Source: Proteiniborus ethanoligenes (GTDB taxonomy: Bacteria > Bacillota > Clostridia > Tissierellales > Proteiniboraceae). From it: a stretch of DNA of 64,000 nt. Below the pieces are notes generated by a model. The model did no database searches. It worked only from the letters and a program-made list of their open reading frames with translations, and was not told the DNA's origin. This document shows positions 17,036-24,006 of the stretch, in pieces (the stretch's first letter is position 1; every line of letters begins with the position of its first letter). The DNA lies in NCBI RefSeq assembly GCF_900107485.1, contig NZ_FNQE01000011.1, forward strand, positions 1 to 64,000, written 5' to 3'. A program made the position numbers and the translations under genes.

Positions 17036-17258
17036 AAAGGTCACCTGCCATCATAATAATCGGGTCAAACAAACGAATTTTCCGCAAAGCACAAAAGCTT
17101 TGCATAATTCTACATGTTTCGCTAGAATTGTCCTCACAATATAAGGTTATTCTACAATAAAATAAAAAATCCTTTTTTTAACTAGATTTTAGTTAACAAA
17201 TTATTTTTTACAAAAACAAAAAAAATAGACTATGGATATCCATAATCTATTTTTTAAA

Positions 17259-17525
17259 GCCGTGCACCCAGTTTTGACATACTGCTACAAGCGTTACCTA
17301 AGTAGTTAACTCGGATTAGGTACCCCTGCGGCACACGAAAGAGTCCACTTACCGCTGCTTCCTTCCGGACCTGGCGGGGTTCATAGATTTCCGTTGCGCA
17401 GGACCAAATCGTCAACATCACTTTCCTAGGGCAGACCTCACAACAGGATGCCTAGACTGGGAATTCAATCCTGCTATAGCGGGTTGCAGGTTACAGGGCA
17501 CCGCTACCTCCCCATCTAGCACGGC
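17259..17525 (-). ncRNA. ffs: Signal recognition particle RNA (large, Firmicutes type)
   Basis: The minus strand starts GCCGTGCTAGATGGGGAGGT, contains the domain IV core GGTCCGGAAGGAAGCAG with its GGAA loop (near 17361-17377), and ends GGGTGCACGGC. Its 5' GCCGTGC pairs with the 3' GCACGGC. About 267 nt, including the Alu-type 5' domain, is the long form of Bacillus and Clostridium. It starts 10 bases after the tRNA-Ser, probably in the same transcript. Confidence 0.95.
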
Positions 17526-17535
17526 AAAATTTAAT

Positions 17536-17628
17536 TGGCGGAGAGAGCGGGATTCGAACCCGCGAGACGGTTTAGCCGTCTACCCGCTTTCCAGGCGAGC
17601 GCCTTCAGCCAGACTCGGCCATCTCTCC
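17536..17628 (-). tRNA. tRNA-Ser (GGA anticodon)
   Basis: A 93-nt sequence starting GGAGAGATGGCCGAGT and ending with encoded CCA. It has a long variable arm (GACGG/CCGTC), the GGTTCGAATCC T-arm, and anticodon GGA at 17590-17592 in a CTGGAAA loop. The long arm and acceptor are those of serine tRNA; it reads UCC and UCU. Confidence 0.97.
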
Positions 17629-17665
17629 ACATGCTAATGTGTTTAATTTATAATCACAGATTTAT

Positions 17666-17694
17666 ATTATAGCTTAAAATAGAGAGTATGTCAA
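17666..17694 (-). promoter_or_regulatory. Consensus sigma-A promoter for tRNA-Ser and ffs
   Basis: On the minus strand TTGACA (17689-17694) and TATAAT (17666-17671) are separated by exactly 17 bases, a perfect consensus, just upstream of the tRNA. Confidence 0.85.
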
Positions 17695-17698
17695 TCTA

Positions 17699-18364
17699 TC
17701 AATTTTGTTTATCTTTTTTCTTTAACCACCAATTCATACCATAGACTACAGCAAAGCTAAAGATAATTACTATAGATACTAATATATTTGCAGTTTTGCT
17801 ATCTCCTACTTCAACTGCATAGTATATAGCCAAGGGTATGTTCTGTGTTTTTCCAGGTATATTACCTGCAACCATAAGAGTAGCTCCAAATTCACCTAAG
17901 GCTCTAGCAAAGGAAAGAACTATCCCACTTATTATACCTGGCAGGGCAAGAGGAAGAGTTACTTTTAAAAACACCTTTATTTTATTGGCTCCTAGAGACA
18001 TGGCTGCTGCTTCGTATACTGGATCTACTTTTAAAAACGCACTTTTGCAGCTTTGATACATAAGAGGAAGAGAAACTACGGAGGCAGCTATACAAGCTGC
18101 CACCCATGTAAAAATTAGCTTTACTCCAAATGCTTCATATAAAAATCTGCCTATTATTCCCCTTCTACCTATGAGAACTAGCAAACCATAGCCTACAACA
18201 GATGGTGGTAATAGCATAGGCAATAAGAGAAATGTCTCTATAGCATCTTTGCCTTTAAAATTAAATTTTACTAATAATCTTGATATTAATAATCCTACTA
18301 TTAATGTGAAAATAGTAGATACTGTTGCTATCCTTAATGACATTAGTATTGGATTTATTATCAT
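17699..18364 (-). CDS. modB: Molybdate ABC transporter permease ModB
   Basis: A 221-aa permease with five or six membrane helices. The cytoplasmic EAA loop is seen as EAAAMSLGANKIKVFLKVTLPLALPGI, and GRRGIIGRF and FARALGEFGATLMVAG are typical of ModB. It forms the channel for molybdate delivered by ModA. It follows modA by 12 bases. No ATPase gene (modC) is present after it; the next genes are tRNA-Ser and ffs, so ModC must be encoded elsewhere or be part of another protein. Confidence 0.95.
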   Translation of the reverse strand: MIINPILMSLRIATVSTIFTLIVGLLISRLLVKFNFKGKDAIETFLLLPMLLPPSVVGYGLLVLIGRRGIIGRFLYEAFGVKLIFTWVAACIAASVVSLPLMYQSCKSAFLKVDPVYEAAAMSLGANKIKVFLKVTLPLALPGIISGIVLSFARALGEFGATLMVAGNIPGKTQNIPLAIYYAVEVGDSKTANILVSIVIIFSFAVVYGMNWWLKKKDKQN

Positions 18365-18376
18365 TTACATCCCAGC

Positions 18377-19216
18377 CTATTTTTCATATATCTTAAAACC
18401 ATATTTCTCTAATATTTCTTTTGCTTTATCTGTTCTTAAATATTTTAAGAATTCTGATGCAGCCTCTTTGTTTTTAGTTGATGCAACTACTGCTGCAGGG
18501 TATACAATTGGCCTGTGAGTTTCTTCTGCAAAAGTTTCGGCTAGATAGCTTTGCTTTGCTCTAACTGCATCTGAGCTATAAACCATCCCCCCTGCTACTT
18601 CACCCTTCTCTACATATGCAAGCACTTGACTTACGTCCTTAGCAAATACTATGTTTGGCTCTAGCTTATCCCATATTCCTAAATACTCTAATGCATCCTT
18701 TGAATACTGGCCTACTGGAACTGTTTCTGGAACTCCCAGTGCTAGTTTTAAATCTGTGCCTACTATATCCTTTATAGATTTAATTTCATCCTTGTATTCT
18801 TCAGGTGTTATAAGTACTAGTTCATTTCTATATATATCTTCTCTAGTATCTTTTAAGATTAAATCCTTTTCCTCAAGTTCATTCATTTGCTTTTGTCCTG
18901 CAGAAACAAATACGTCTACTTCTGCTCCTTCTTCTATTTGCTTTTGAAGAGGTCCCGAAGCTGCATAATTAAATGTAAGCTTTACACCTTTTTCTAGCTC
19001 ATATATTTCTTTTAGCTCGTTATATGCCTCTGTAAGACTAGCTGCCGCACTTATAGTAAGTTCTATAGGATCTTCATTTGTTTTAACGTTTTCGTTTTGA
19101 CTAATATTATCATTTTGATTTGTGTTTTCATTTGAAGTATTGCCACCTGAACATCCATAAAGTCCAAAAGCTAATGTGAAAATTAATAATAAAGCGATTA
19201 TTTTTTTCATATGCAT
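18377..19216 (-). CDS. modA: Molybdate-binding lipoprotein ModA
   Basis: A 279-aa protein with a lipoprotein signal (MKKIIALLLIFTLAFGLYGC) and an Asn-rich linker. LTISAAASLTEAYNELKEIYE is the start of the ModA fold; the Ser in the SAAAS loop normally contacts the oxyanion. The C-terminal HRPIVYPAAVVASTKNKEAASEFLKYL is also typical. It binds molybdate or tungstate outside the membrane. It may start at 19216 or two codons later; GAGAGG is present upstream. A ModE-type operator lies 50 bases upstream. Confidence 0.95.
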   Translation of the reverse strand: MHMKKIIALLLIFTLAFGLYGCSGGNTSNENTNQNDNISQNENVKTNEDPIELTISAAASLTEAYNELKEIYELEKGVKLTFNYAASGPLQKQIEEGAEVDVFVSAGQKQMNELEEKDLILKDTREDIYRNELVLITPEEYKDEIKSIKDIVGTDLKLALGVPETVPVGQYSKDALEYLGIWDKLEPNIVFAKDVSQVLAYVEKGEVAGGMVYSSDAVRAKQSYLAETFAEETHRPIVYPAAVVASTKNKEAASEFLKYLRTDKAKEILEKYGFKIYEK

Positions 19217-19266
19217 CTATCCTCTCTTTTTTTCATATTAATTTAAATCCGTGTACTTCTTCAACT

Positions 19267-19290
19267 CGTTATGTATTAAAAAGTATAACG
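19267..19290. promoter_or_regulatory. ModE-type operator before modA
   Basis: CGTTAT (19267-19272) and ATAACG (19285-19290) are perfectly inverted with 12 bases between, matching the CGTTATAT-N-ATATAACG form of the E. coli ModE site. On the minus strand TTGGCA, 17 bases, TACATA could be the modA promoter, with the operator overlapping it, as expected for repression by molybdate-bound ModE. Confidence 0.7.
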
Positions 19291-19303
19291 ACTGCCAAAA
19301 AAA

Positions 19304-19630
19304 TTAGAATATTTCTTCATAAATTTTTAAAACTGCCTCTTCTACTCTTTTTTCTAGTTCTTCATATTTTCTAATTAATTCCTTGCCTTCTTGTGTAAGT
19401 GTAGAGCTACCTCCATCTATCCCCCCTATTGTTTTGTCAAGTATTCTGATCTCTAATGCTTTCTCTAAGTTGGAAATAAGGTTCCAAGCTTTGCTGTATG
19501 ACATGTTCATAGACATGGCAGCTTTTCTAAGAGAGCCCATGCTTTCTGTTCTAAGCAAAAGCTCCTTTGGTCCCTTTCCAAAGATTCTAGAATCTTCTTT
19601 TGATAGCCATATTCTCCAACCTAAATTCAT
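19304..19630 (-). CDS. ModE-like molybdate regulator, DNA-binding domain only
   Basis: A 108-aa winged-helix protein: RIWLSKEDSRIFGKGPKELL, then MGSLRKAAMSMNMSYSKAWNLISNLEKAL (the helix-turn-helix) and GGSSTLTQEGKELI. This is the N-terminal LysR-type domain of ModE. The C-terminal molybdate-binding MOP domains of E. coli ModE are absent, as in many single-domain ModE-like proteins, so how it senses molybdate is unclear. The ATG at 19628-19630 lies 10 bases after AAGGTGG; earlier starts are possible. It is next to modA and its operator. Confidence 0.85.
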   Translation of the reverse strand: MNLGWRIWLSKEDSRIFGKGPKELLLRTESMGSLRKAAMSMNMSYSKAWNLISNLEKALEIRILDKTIGGIDGGSSTLTQEGKELIRKYEELEKRVEEAVLKIYEEIF

Positions 19631-19764
19631 AAATATCATACCACCTTGTATGTTATACATGCATTATAGCATAAGAGGCTTGTGATTACAATAACAAAGA
19701 ACCTTTTGATTTTGATATAATTTTAAAAGCCAGCAGAAATCTATTATTTCTGCTGGCTTGCATA

Positions 19765-20220
19765 CTATCTGTCTCTTAAAATTACCTGCTTTATGACCTT
19801 GATTATTTCTCCAACAAGCTTTATGTAATTAGTAGCTCCTAATGCACTATCTCTAATTGCCTCAACTGTATCACTTATGCTTTCACCAACTACTTCTACA
19901 GTTCCGATTGCTATATCCATGCCATCATTTACACTTTCAGTAATAGAATTAACATTTTCTAATATTTCTGGCAGTACTGGCTCTACATCTTGGATAATAT
20001 CTTTAGTTTTTTCGGTTATAATATTTACGTTTTCGCTTATTTCTGGCAAATTTGAAATAGTCTCTTTTACAGCCTTCTCATTATCATCAATCATTTGCTT
20101 TACTTTTTTTAGTATCCCATTTAGGTTATTTAGCACTATTATCAAATATATACCAAAGCCTATGGCTACTAAGGATAGTATAAATATTAACAGTTCCTTA
20201 ATGGTAATAGCAGTATCCAT
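19765..20220 (-). CDS. DUF948-like membrane-anchored protein
   Basis: A 151-aa protein with one N-terminal membrane helix (LLIFILSLVAIGFGIYLIIVL) followed by a long heptad-rich region with repeated 'I-x-N-I-x-E/I-x-E-x-V' pattern, predicted coiled coil. This is the layout of DUF948 proteins such as B. subtilis YtxG. Those are general-stress proteins placed next to YtxH, as here. Function is not known in detail; a structural role at the envelope is inference. Confidence 0.8.
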   Translation of the reverse strand: MDTAITIKELLIFILSLVAIGFGIYLIIVLNNLNGILKKVKQMIDDNEKAVKETISNLPEISENVNIITEKTKDIIQDVEPVLPEILENVNSITESVNDGMDIAIGTVEVVGESISDTVEAIRDSALGATNYIKLVGEIIKVIKQVILRDR

Positions 20221-20264
20221 ATTGCACCTCCAAATTTTTTTCTATATGTATTATTCGGTGCAGA

Positions 20265-20669
20265 TTATTGGTTTTCCTCTTTTTCTTCTTCACAATCGCA
20301 TTCTTGACATTCTTCTAAATCTTCGCAGCATTCTATTTCCTTATTTTCTTTTTTACTTTTCACTTCTTCAATTTTTTCTCTAATGTTTTTTTCTAGCTCT
20401 TCTTTTTTTTCTTTCATAACTTGAGCGGATTCTTTTAATGTTTCCTTTACTGTTTCTGTAGTTTCTCTCGTCTTCTTTGCTATATCTTCTCTAGTTTCTT
20501 TTCCAGACTTTGGAGCAAATAGTAGCCCTGCGAGAGCTCCTAATGAAGTGCCTATGGCTGTTCCTACTGCTGTCCCCTTAACTATTTTTTTAGCAACCTC
20601 TCTTTTTGCTCTTCTTTCCTTTAATTCTTTTTCTCTTCTTGATTTTTCGATTAAACTTTTAATTGGCAT
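20265..20669 (-). CDS. YtxH-domain protein
   Basis: A 134-aa protein with a basic N-terminus, one glycine-rich membrane helix (GTAVGTAIGTSLGALAGLLFAPKSGKETRED, about residues 33-63) and a long charged coiled-coil tail. The last 25 residues are acidic with six Cys in CC, CxxC and CxC pairs. The helix followed by FAPKSGKETR is the YtxH signature. The Cys-rich acidic tail is unusual and could bind metal. It is 44 bases upstream of the DUF948 gene and likely in the same operon. Confidence 0.85.
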   Translation of the reverse strand: MPIKSLIEKSRREKELKERRAKREVAKKIVKGTAVGTAIGTSLGALAGLLFAPKSGKETREDIAKKTRETTETVKETLKESAQVMKEKKEELEKNIREKIEEVKSKKENKEIECCEDLEECQECDCEEEKEENQ

Positions 20670-21027
20670 AATACGACCTCCTCAGTAAATTTAAATAATA
20701 AACTAAAAACTTAATACACTAACAAATATTTGCTTGTACTTAATAGTATTCAGTATATTAAATTTTTATTTTAAAAACAATCCTTCTTATATATATACAC
20801 AAAAAATACTGCTATAAACATGTTTTCTCCTTATTTGTATTATTTTTAACACTTTTATCTCTGAAAAAAGCTTATGTTGAAGCTCATTTAAGTCAAGTCC
20901 GTTAAATAAACATATTAAAGTTGAGCCTCAATATCTAAACAAAAGAAAAAATAATAGAAGTTTTTACACCCTATTATTTTTTTCTTGAGTACCATATTAA
21001 GTTTATAATTATTCCCTATTTACTATA
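20670..21027. other. Gene-free interval with terminator
   Basis: No gene is seen. AAAATAATAG (20948-20957) and CTATTATTTT (20971-20980) form a stem with A/T runs on both sides, so it can end the exchanger transcript (minus strand). The rest should hold the promoter for the YtxH-DUF948 pair. Confidence 0.6.
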
Positions 21028-22047
21028 TTATACATAGCTAATTATAGTTACTAAAGCATATGTTGCAAGTAATATGAAACCAAAAGGTCTTTTAAGACTG
21101 TCTTTTGAAACTATGGTTCCTACTCTGAATAAGGCCAGTACAAACATCATAGCAGGAAAATATAATGTGAAGAATTCTGGCGGCACTGCAATGCCTCCTT
21201 TTGTAACTGCTGTTGCAGAACCCATTACAAATAATACATTGAGGATATCTGCTCCAATGATGTTTCCTACAGCAAGCTCTCCATGCCCCTTAAGAGTAGC
21301 TGTGATTGCAGTTACTAGCTCTGGAAGTGATGTTCCAAATGCTACAAGAGTTGCTGCAATAATACTGTTTGGTACTTTCATTCTAATAGCTACCTCTGTT
21401 ACGGCAGGGATTAGCACTTTTGAAGAAAGTATTACTACTGCCATTCCAATTATTAACCTTATAAAAACAGATACTTTGTTGATTTCAACAGATCCTTGGG
21501 CTATTGTTGCCGCTTCTTCTTCATTTTGATTCCTTGTCCATTTTATGGATATATAAATATATGCTGCTAACAAAGCTAACAGTAAAAAGCCTGATAATTG
21601 GTTTATACGTCCACCTTCTGATAATATCCCTTTGATATTGCTATATGGTAAGGAAAGTAATACTAGCAATATACCTGATCCTAATTGAATCCATCCATGT
21701 CTATTAACAATTTCTTTTTTTAATGGCAGTGGCGAAATCAAGGATGCAATACCAAGTATAAGGGCGGTATCACATATTATGGAGCCTACGGCATTTCCAA
21801 GAGCTAAATCTGCATTACCCTTTATTGCAGCCATAACTGAAACTGATGTTTCTGGCAGTGTAGTTCCTAAACTGACTATAGTGGCTCCTATTATCATCTT
21901 TGGTATTCCTAGCTGTTCTGATATAGATACTGCATTACTTACTAAAACATCTGCTCCCTTACTTAATGTGTAAAGTGATCCTGCTATTATTAAAAATATT
22001 ACTGGTGATGATAGATTAATTATAAATCCTTCTAATAGCTTGTCCAT
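21028..22047 (-). CDS. CaCA-family cation/sodium exchanger
   Basis: A 339-aa membrane protein with about ten helices in two repeats. The alpha motifs are GATIVSLGTTLPETSVSVMA with GNAVGSIICD in the first half and AATLVAFGTSLPELVTAITA with GNIIGADILN in the second. The acidic residues in these motifs bind the cation. Annotated relatives (YrbG, CaX-like) are Ca2+/Na+ antiporters. The Mn2+-type riboswitch in its leader suggests that this one exports manganese (inference). The ATG at 22045-22047 has GGAG 7 bases before it; the earlier in-frame ATG at 22071 is unsupported. Confidence 0.92.
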   Translation of the reverse strand: MDKLLEGFIINLSSPVIFLIIAGSLYTLSKGADVLVSNAVSISEQLGIPKMIIGATIVSLGTTLPETSVSVMAAIKGNADLALGNAVGSIICDTALILGIASLISPLPLKKEIVNRHGWIQLGSGILLVLLSLPYSNIKGILSEGGRINQLSGFLLLALLAAYIYISIKWTRNQNEEEAATIAQGSVEINKVSVFIRLIIGMAVVILSSKVLIPAVTEVAIRMKVPNSIIAATLVAFGTSLPELVTAITATLKGHGELAVGNIIGADILNVLFVMGSATAVTKGGIAVPPEFFTLYFPAMMFVLALFRVGTIVSKDSLKRPFGFILLATYALVTIISYV

Positions 22048-22094
22048 TAAATTGCTCCTCTCTGTACTCATCTTGTAATATATTAAAAATAAAA

Positions 22095-22223
22095 GACCTG
22101 CGTATAACTTATTGAGTTATACGCAAGTCTCACTATTTCAAATTAAGCCAGATAATTTAAATAAATTATCACGATGTTGACTTAATTACACAATAACTGT
22201 GCTAGTTACTCCCCTGCATAAGT
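22095..22223 (-). promoter_or_regulatory. yybP-ykoY manganese riboswitch with terminator
   Basis: The minus strand carries GGGGAGTAAC (22205-22214), GTCAACATCGTGA near 22165-22180 and GTGAGACTTGCG (about 22121-22133), the conserved blocks of the yybP-ykoY class. GACCTGCGTATAACTT (22095-22110) pairs with AGTTATACGCAAGTC (22115-22129) as a terminator followed by TTTTATTTTT. The 5' TATGC next to GGGGAG can instead pair with GCGTA of the terminator arm, so Mn2+ binding would favour read-through into the exchanger gene. Confidence 0.8.
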
Positions 22224-22243
22224 ATATTGACTTTAATTATTAT

Positions 22244-22272
22244 AATATACAATATTTGATATTTGTTGTCAA
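22244..22272 (-). promoter_or_regulatory. Promoter of the riboswitch-exchanger transcript
   Basis: On the minus strand TTGACA (22267-22272), 17 bases, TATATT (22244-22249). Transcription would begin about 15 bases before the riboswitch. Confidence 0.65.
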
Positions 22273-22342
22273 GCAGGTTAATGTTGTAATTATATTTCAA
22301 ACTTTTTACTTGTTTTTGATTCTTATCAGATCATCTATTAAA

Positions 22343-22909
22343 CTATGATTTCTTGGGAATATAACCCAAACGTCCTAATATAGGTACGATTTTAACTGCA
22401 GTAACTGCAACTATAATGCATTTTATTATATCTTGAACTATAAAAGGAATTAGGCCCATTTTTATAGCAGCTGAAAATGTAATAGGTACTTCTGCTACTC
22501 TATTTATCATAAAATAAAGATATGGTACTCCAATAATATAGACTGCAGTTAGACCAGCAATTGAAGCAATGAAAAATCTTATAAACCTGCACTCTTTAGC
22601 CCCTTCTGTAACTTTGCCTATTATGAAAGCACATAAAATAAGACCTAATATATATCCAAAGGTTGGTTCATATATATATGCAAGCCCACCGCCCTTAGAG
22701 AAAATAGGTATGCCTGCTAATCCAATGATTACATATAGTAGCTGTGATATTAATCCATTTTTTGAACCTAGAAAAACACCTGCATACGCACAAAATAATA
22801 CTTGAAGAGTAAAAGGTACTACTGGTGTTGGAATCTTTAAAAATCCTCCTACTGCCGTAAGCGCAGCAAATAGTCCAATTAATATCATATCTCTTGTTGT
22901 GATTTTCAT
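22343..22909 (-). CDS. bioY: Biotin transporter substrate-binding subunit BioY
   Basis: A 188-aa membrane protein with about six helices. VGGFLKIPTPVVPFTLQVLFCAYAGVFLGSKNG and GLAGIPIFSKGGGLAYIYEPTFGYILG are the BioY signatures. It is the S-component that binds biotin and works alone or with an energy-coupling (ECF) module; none is encoded nearby. A BirA-type operator overlapping its promoter implies repression when biotin is sufficient. Confidence 0.95.
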   Translation of the reverse strand: MKITTRDMILIGLFAALTAVGGFLKIPTPVVPFTLQVLFCAYAGVFLGSKNGLISQLLYVIIGLAGIPIFSKGGGLAYIYEPTFGYILGLILCAFIIGKVTEGAKECRFIRFFIASIAGLTAVYIIGVPYLYFMINRVAEVPITFSAAIKMGLIPFIVQDIIKCIIVAVTAVKIVPILGRLGYIPKKS

Positions 22910-22948
22910 TATGTATTCCTCCTATGCTCTTTGTGAATTTATGCTCTA

Positions 22949-22977
22949 ATTGTATATTAGAATTTCTTTATTGTCAA
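22949..22977 (-). promoter_or_regulatory. bioY promoter
   Basis: On the minus strand TTGACA (22972-22977), 17 bases, TACAAT (22949-22954). The -35 box lies inside one arm of the BirA-type operator. Confidence 0.65.
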
Positions 22978-23003
22978 CTATGTTTTTGTTTTTGGTTGAC
23001 AAT
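22970..23003. promoter_or_regulatory. BirA-type operator before bioY
   Basis: ATTGTCAAC (22970-22978) and GTTGACAAT (22995-23003) are perfect inverted arms separated by 16 bases, the spacing of BirA sites (TTGTNAAC-N15/16-GTTNACAA). The arm on the bioY side covers the -35 box, which explains repression by biotinyl-AMP-bound BirA. Confidence 0.8.
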
Positions 23004-23034
23004 GAGTAAGAGCATTGATTTGTTATTTTATAAA

Positions 23035-23060
23035 AGAGAATCCTTTATTTAGGATTCTCT
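23035..23060 (-). terminator. Terminator after the selenoprotein gene
   Basis: AGAGAATCCT (23035-23044) pairs with AGGATTCTCT (23051-23060). On the minus strand it is followed by TTTTAT, ending the peroxiredoxin transcript. Confidence 0.75.
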
Positions 23061-23131
23061 TGTTTAGCTATGATTTTGAATAGTTTTAAAAACAAATGTA
23101 GACATATTGTTATTGCTATCCACATTTATTT

Positions 23132-23776
23132 TTAGCTTAGATTTTTATAACACAAATACCAATCCATACAGCAAAGCCCCTCTTCTCCCTCTACTCTCTT
23201 TAATAAATCCTCAAAGGTTTGTGGTGCAGGAACTACTACAGGACAGCCTGGAACCCAATCAGCAGGAGTTGCTACTTTTTCTCTGTCTGTTGTCTGTAGA
23301 GCATCTATAATTCTAATCATTTCTGGCACGTTTCTACCATTTGTGAGAGGATAAACAAGTATGGCTCTAACTATCTGGTTTTCATCAATAAAAAACACAT
23401 TTCTTACTGTTTGAGTTGTGCTTACGTCAGGAGCAAACATTCCATATTGTCTTGAAATACTTCCATCTCTATCTGTAATTATTGGGAAAGGTATTTGAAT
23501 ACCTGTGTTTTGATATATATTATATACCCAAGCTAAATGAGATGGATTACTGTCTATGCTTAATCCTAATAGCTGTGTATTTCTCCTTACAAATTGATTA
23601 TTATGCTTTGCCAAAGCAATGAATTCTGTGGTTCACACAGGGGTAAAGTCTCCAGGATGTGAGAAAAGCACTACCCATTTTCCCCTAAGACTTGAAAATT
23701 TAAGTGGGCCAAAGGTAGTTTGAGCTGTAAAATCGGGAGCCTTCATTCCTATCTTAAGACAATTGCTATCAATCAT
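23132..23776 (-). CDS. prxU: Selenocysteine peroxiredoxin (1-Cys/Prx6 type)
   Basis: A 214-aa protein if the in-frame TGA at 23633-23635 (codon 48) is read as selenocysteine. The sequence around it is [20 protein letters not shown], which aligns exactly with the peroxidatic motif PxxxTxVC of peroxiredoxins, so Sec replaces the catalytic Cys. The start at ATG 23774-23776 has GGTGG 7 bases before it. Downstream, [20 protein letters not shown] and [25 protein letters not shown] are typical of Prx6-type enzymes. It reduces peroxides; Sec-Prx proteins are known from Clostridia such as Eubacterium acidaminophilum (PrxU). A stem-loop after the TGA fits a bacterial SECIS. A naive annotation would report only 23132-23614. 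Confidence 0.92.
23605..23635 (-). promoter_or_regulatory. Sec UGA codon and probable SECIS stem-loop
   Basis: The UGA is at 23633-23635. About 20 bases downstream on the minus strand, GCTTT (23613-23617) pairs with AAAGC (23605-23609) around a GGC loop, with weaker pairing outside. Bacterial SECIS hairpins lie about 16-37 bases after the UGA and carry G in the first loop positions, as here. Confidence 0.75.
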
Positions 23777-24006
23777 AATATACACCACCAAATATAATAT
23801 ACTTTACTATATATTATGATTTAGATTTGTTTTGTGAGTATAATCATTAATAAATAGAAATATGAAAGCTTTAATGATTTTTGGAGAGTCTTACTATATA
23901 ATGTTTGTTAAGTATAGTTTTGTTAAATGTTTGTCTATTGTAGATTAAAAGCTAATGCCTTAGCTTTACATATATAAACTATAAAAAGAAGATTTAGGAG
24001 GTATAT

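Noticed and set aside
23132-23614. A 160-aa peroxiredoxin starting at an internal ATG/GTG
   Set aside because: It would lack the N-terminal beta strands and the peroxidatic residue. The upstream frame continues the family sequence across the TGA, so Sec read-through is the better explanation.
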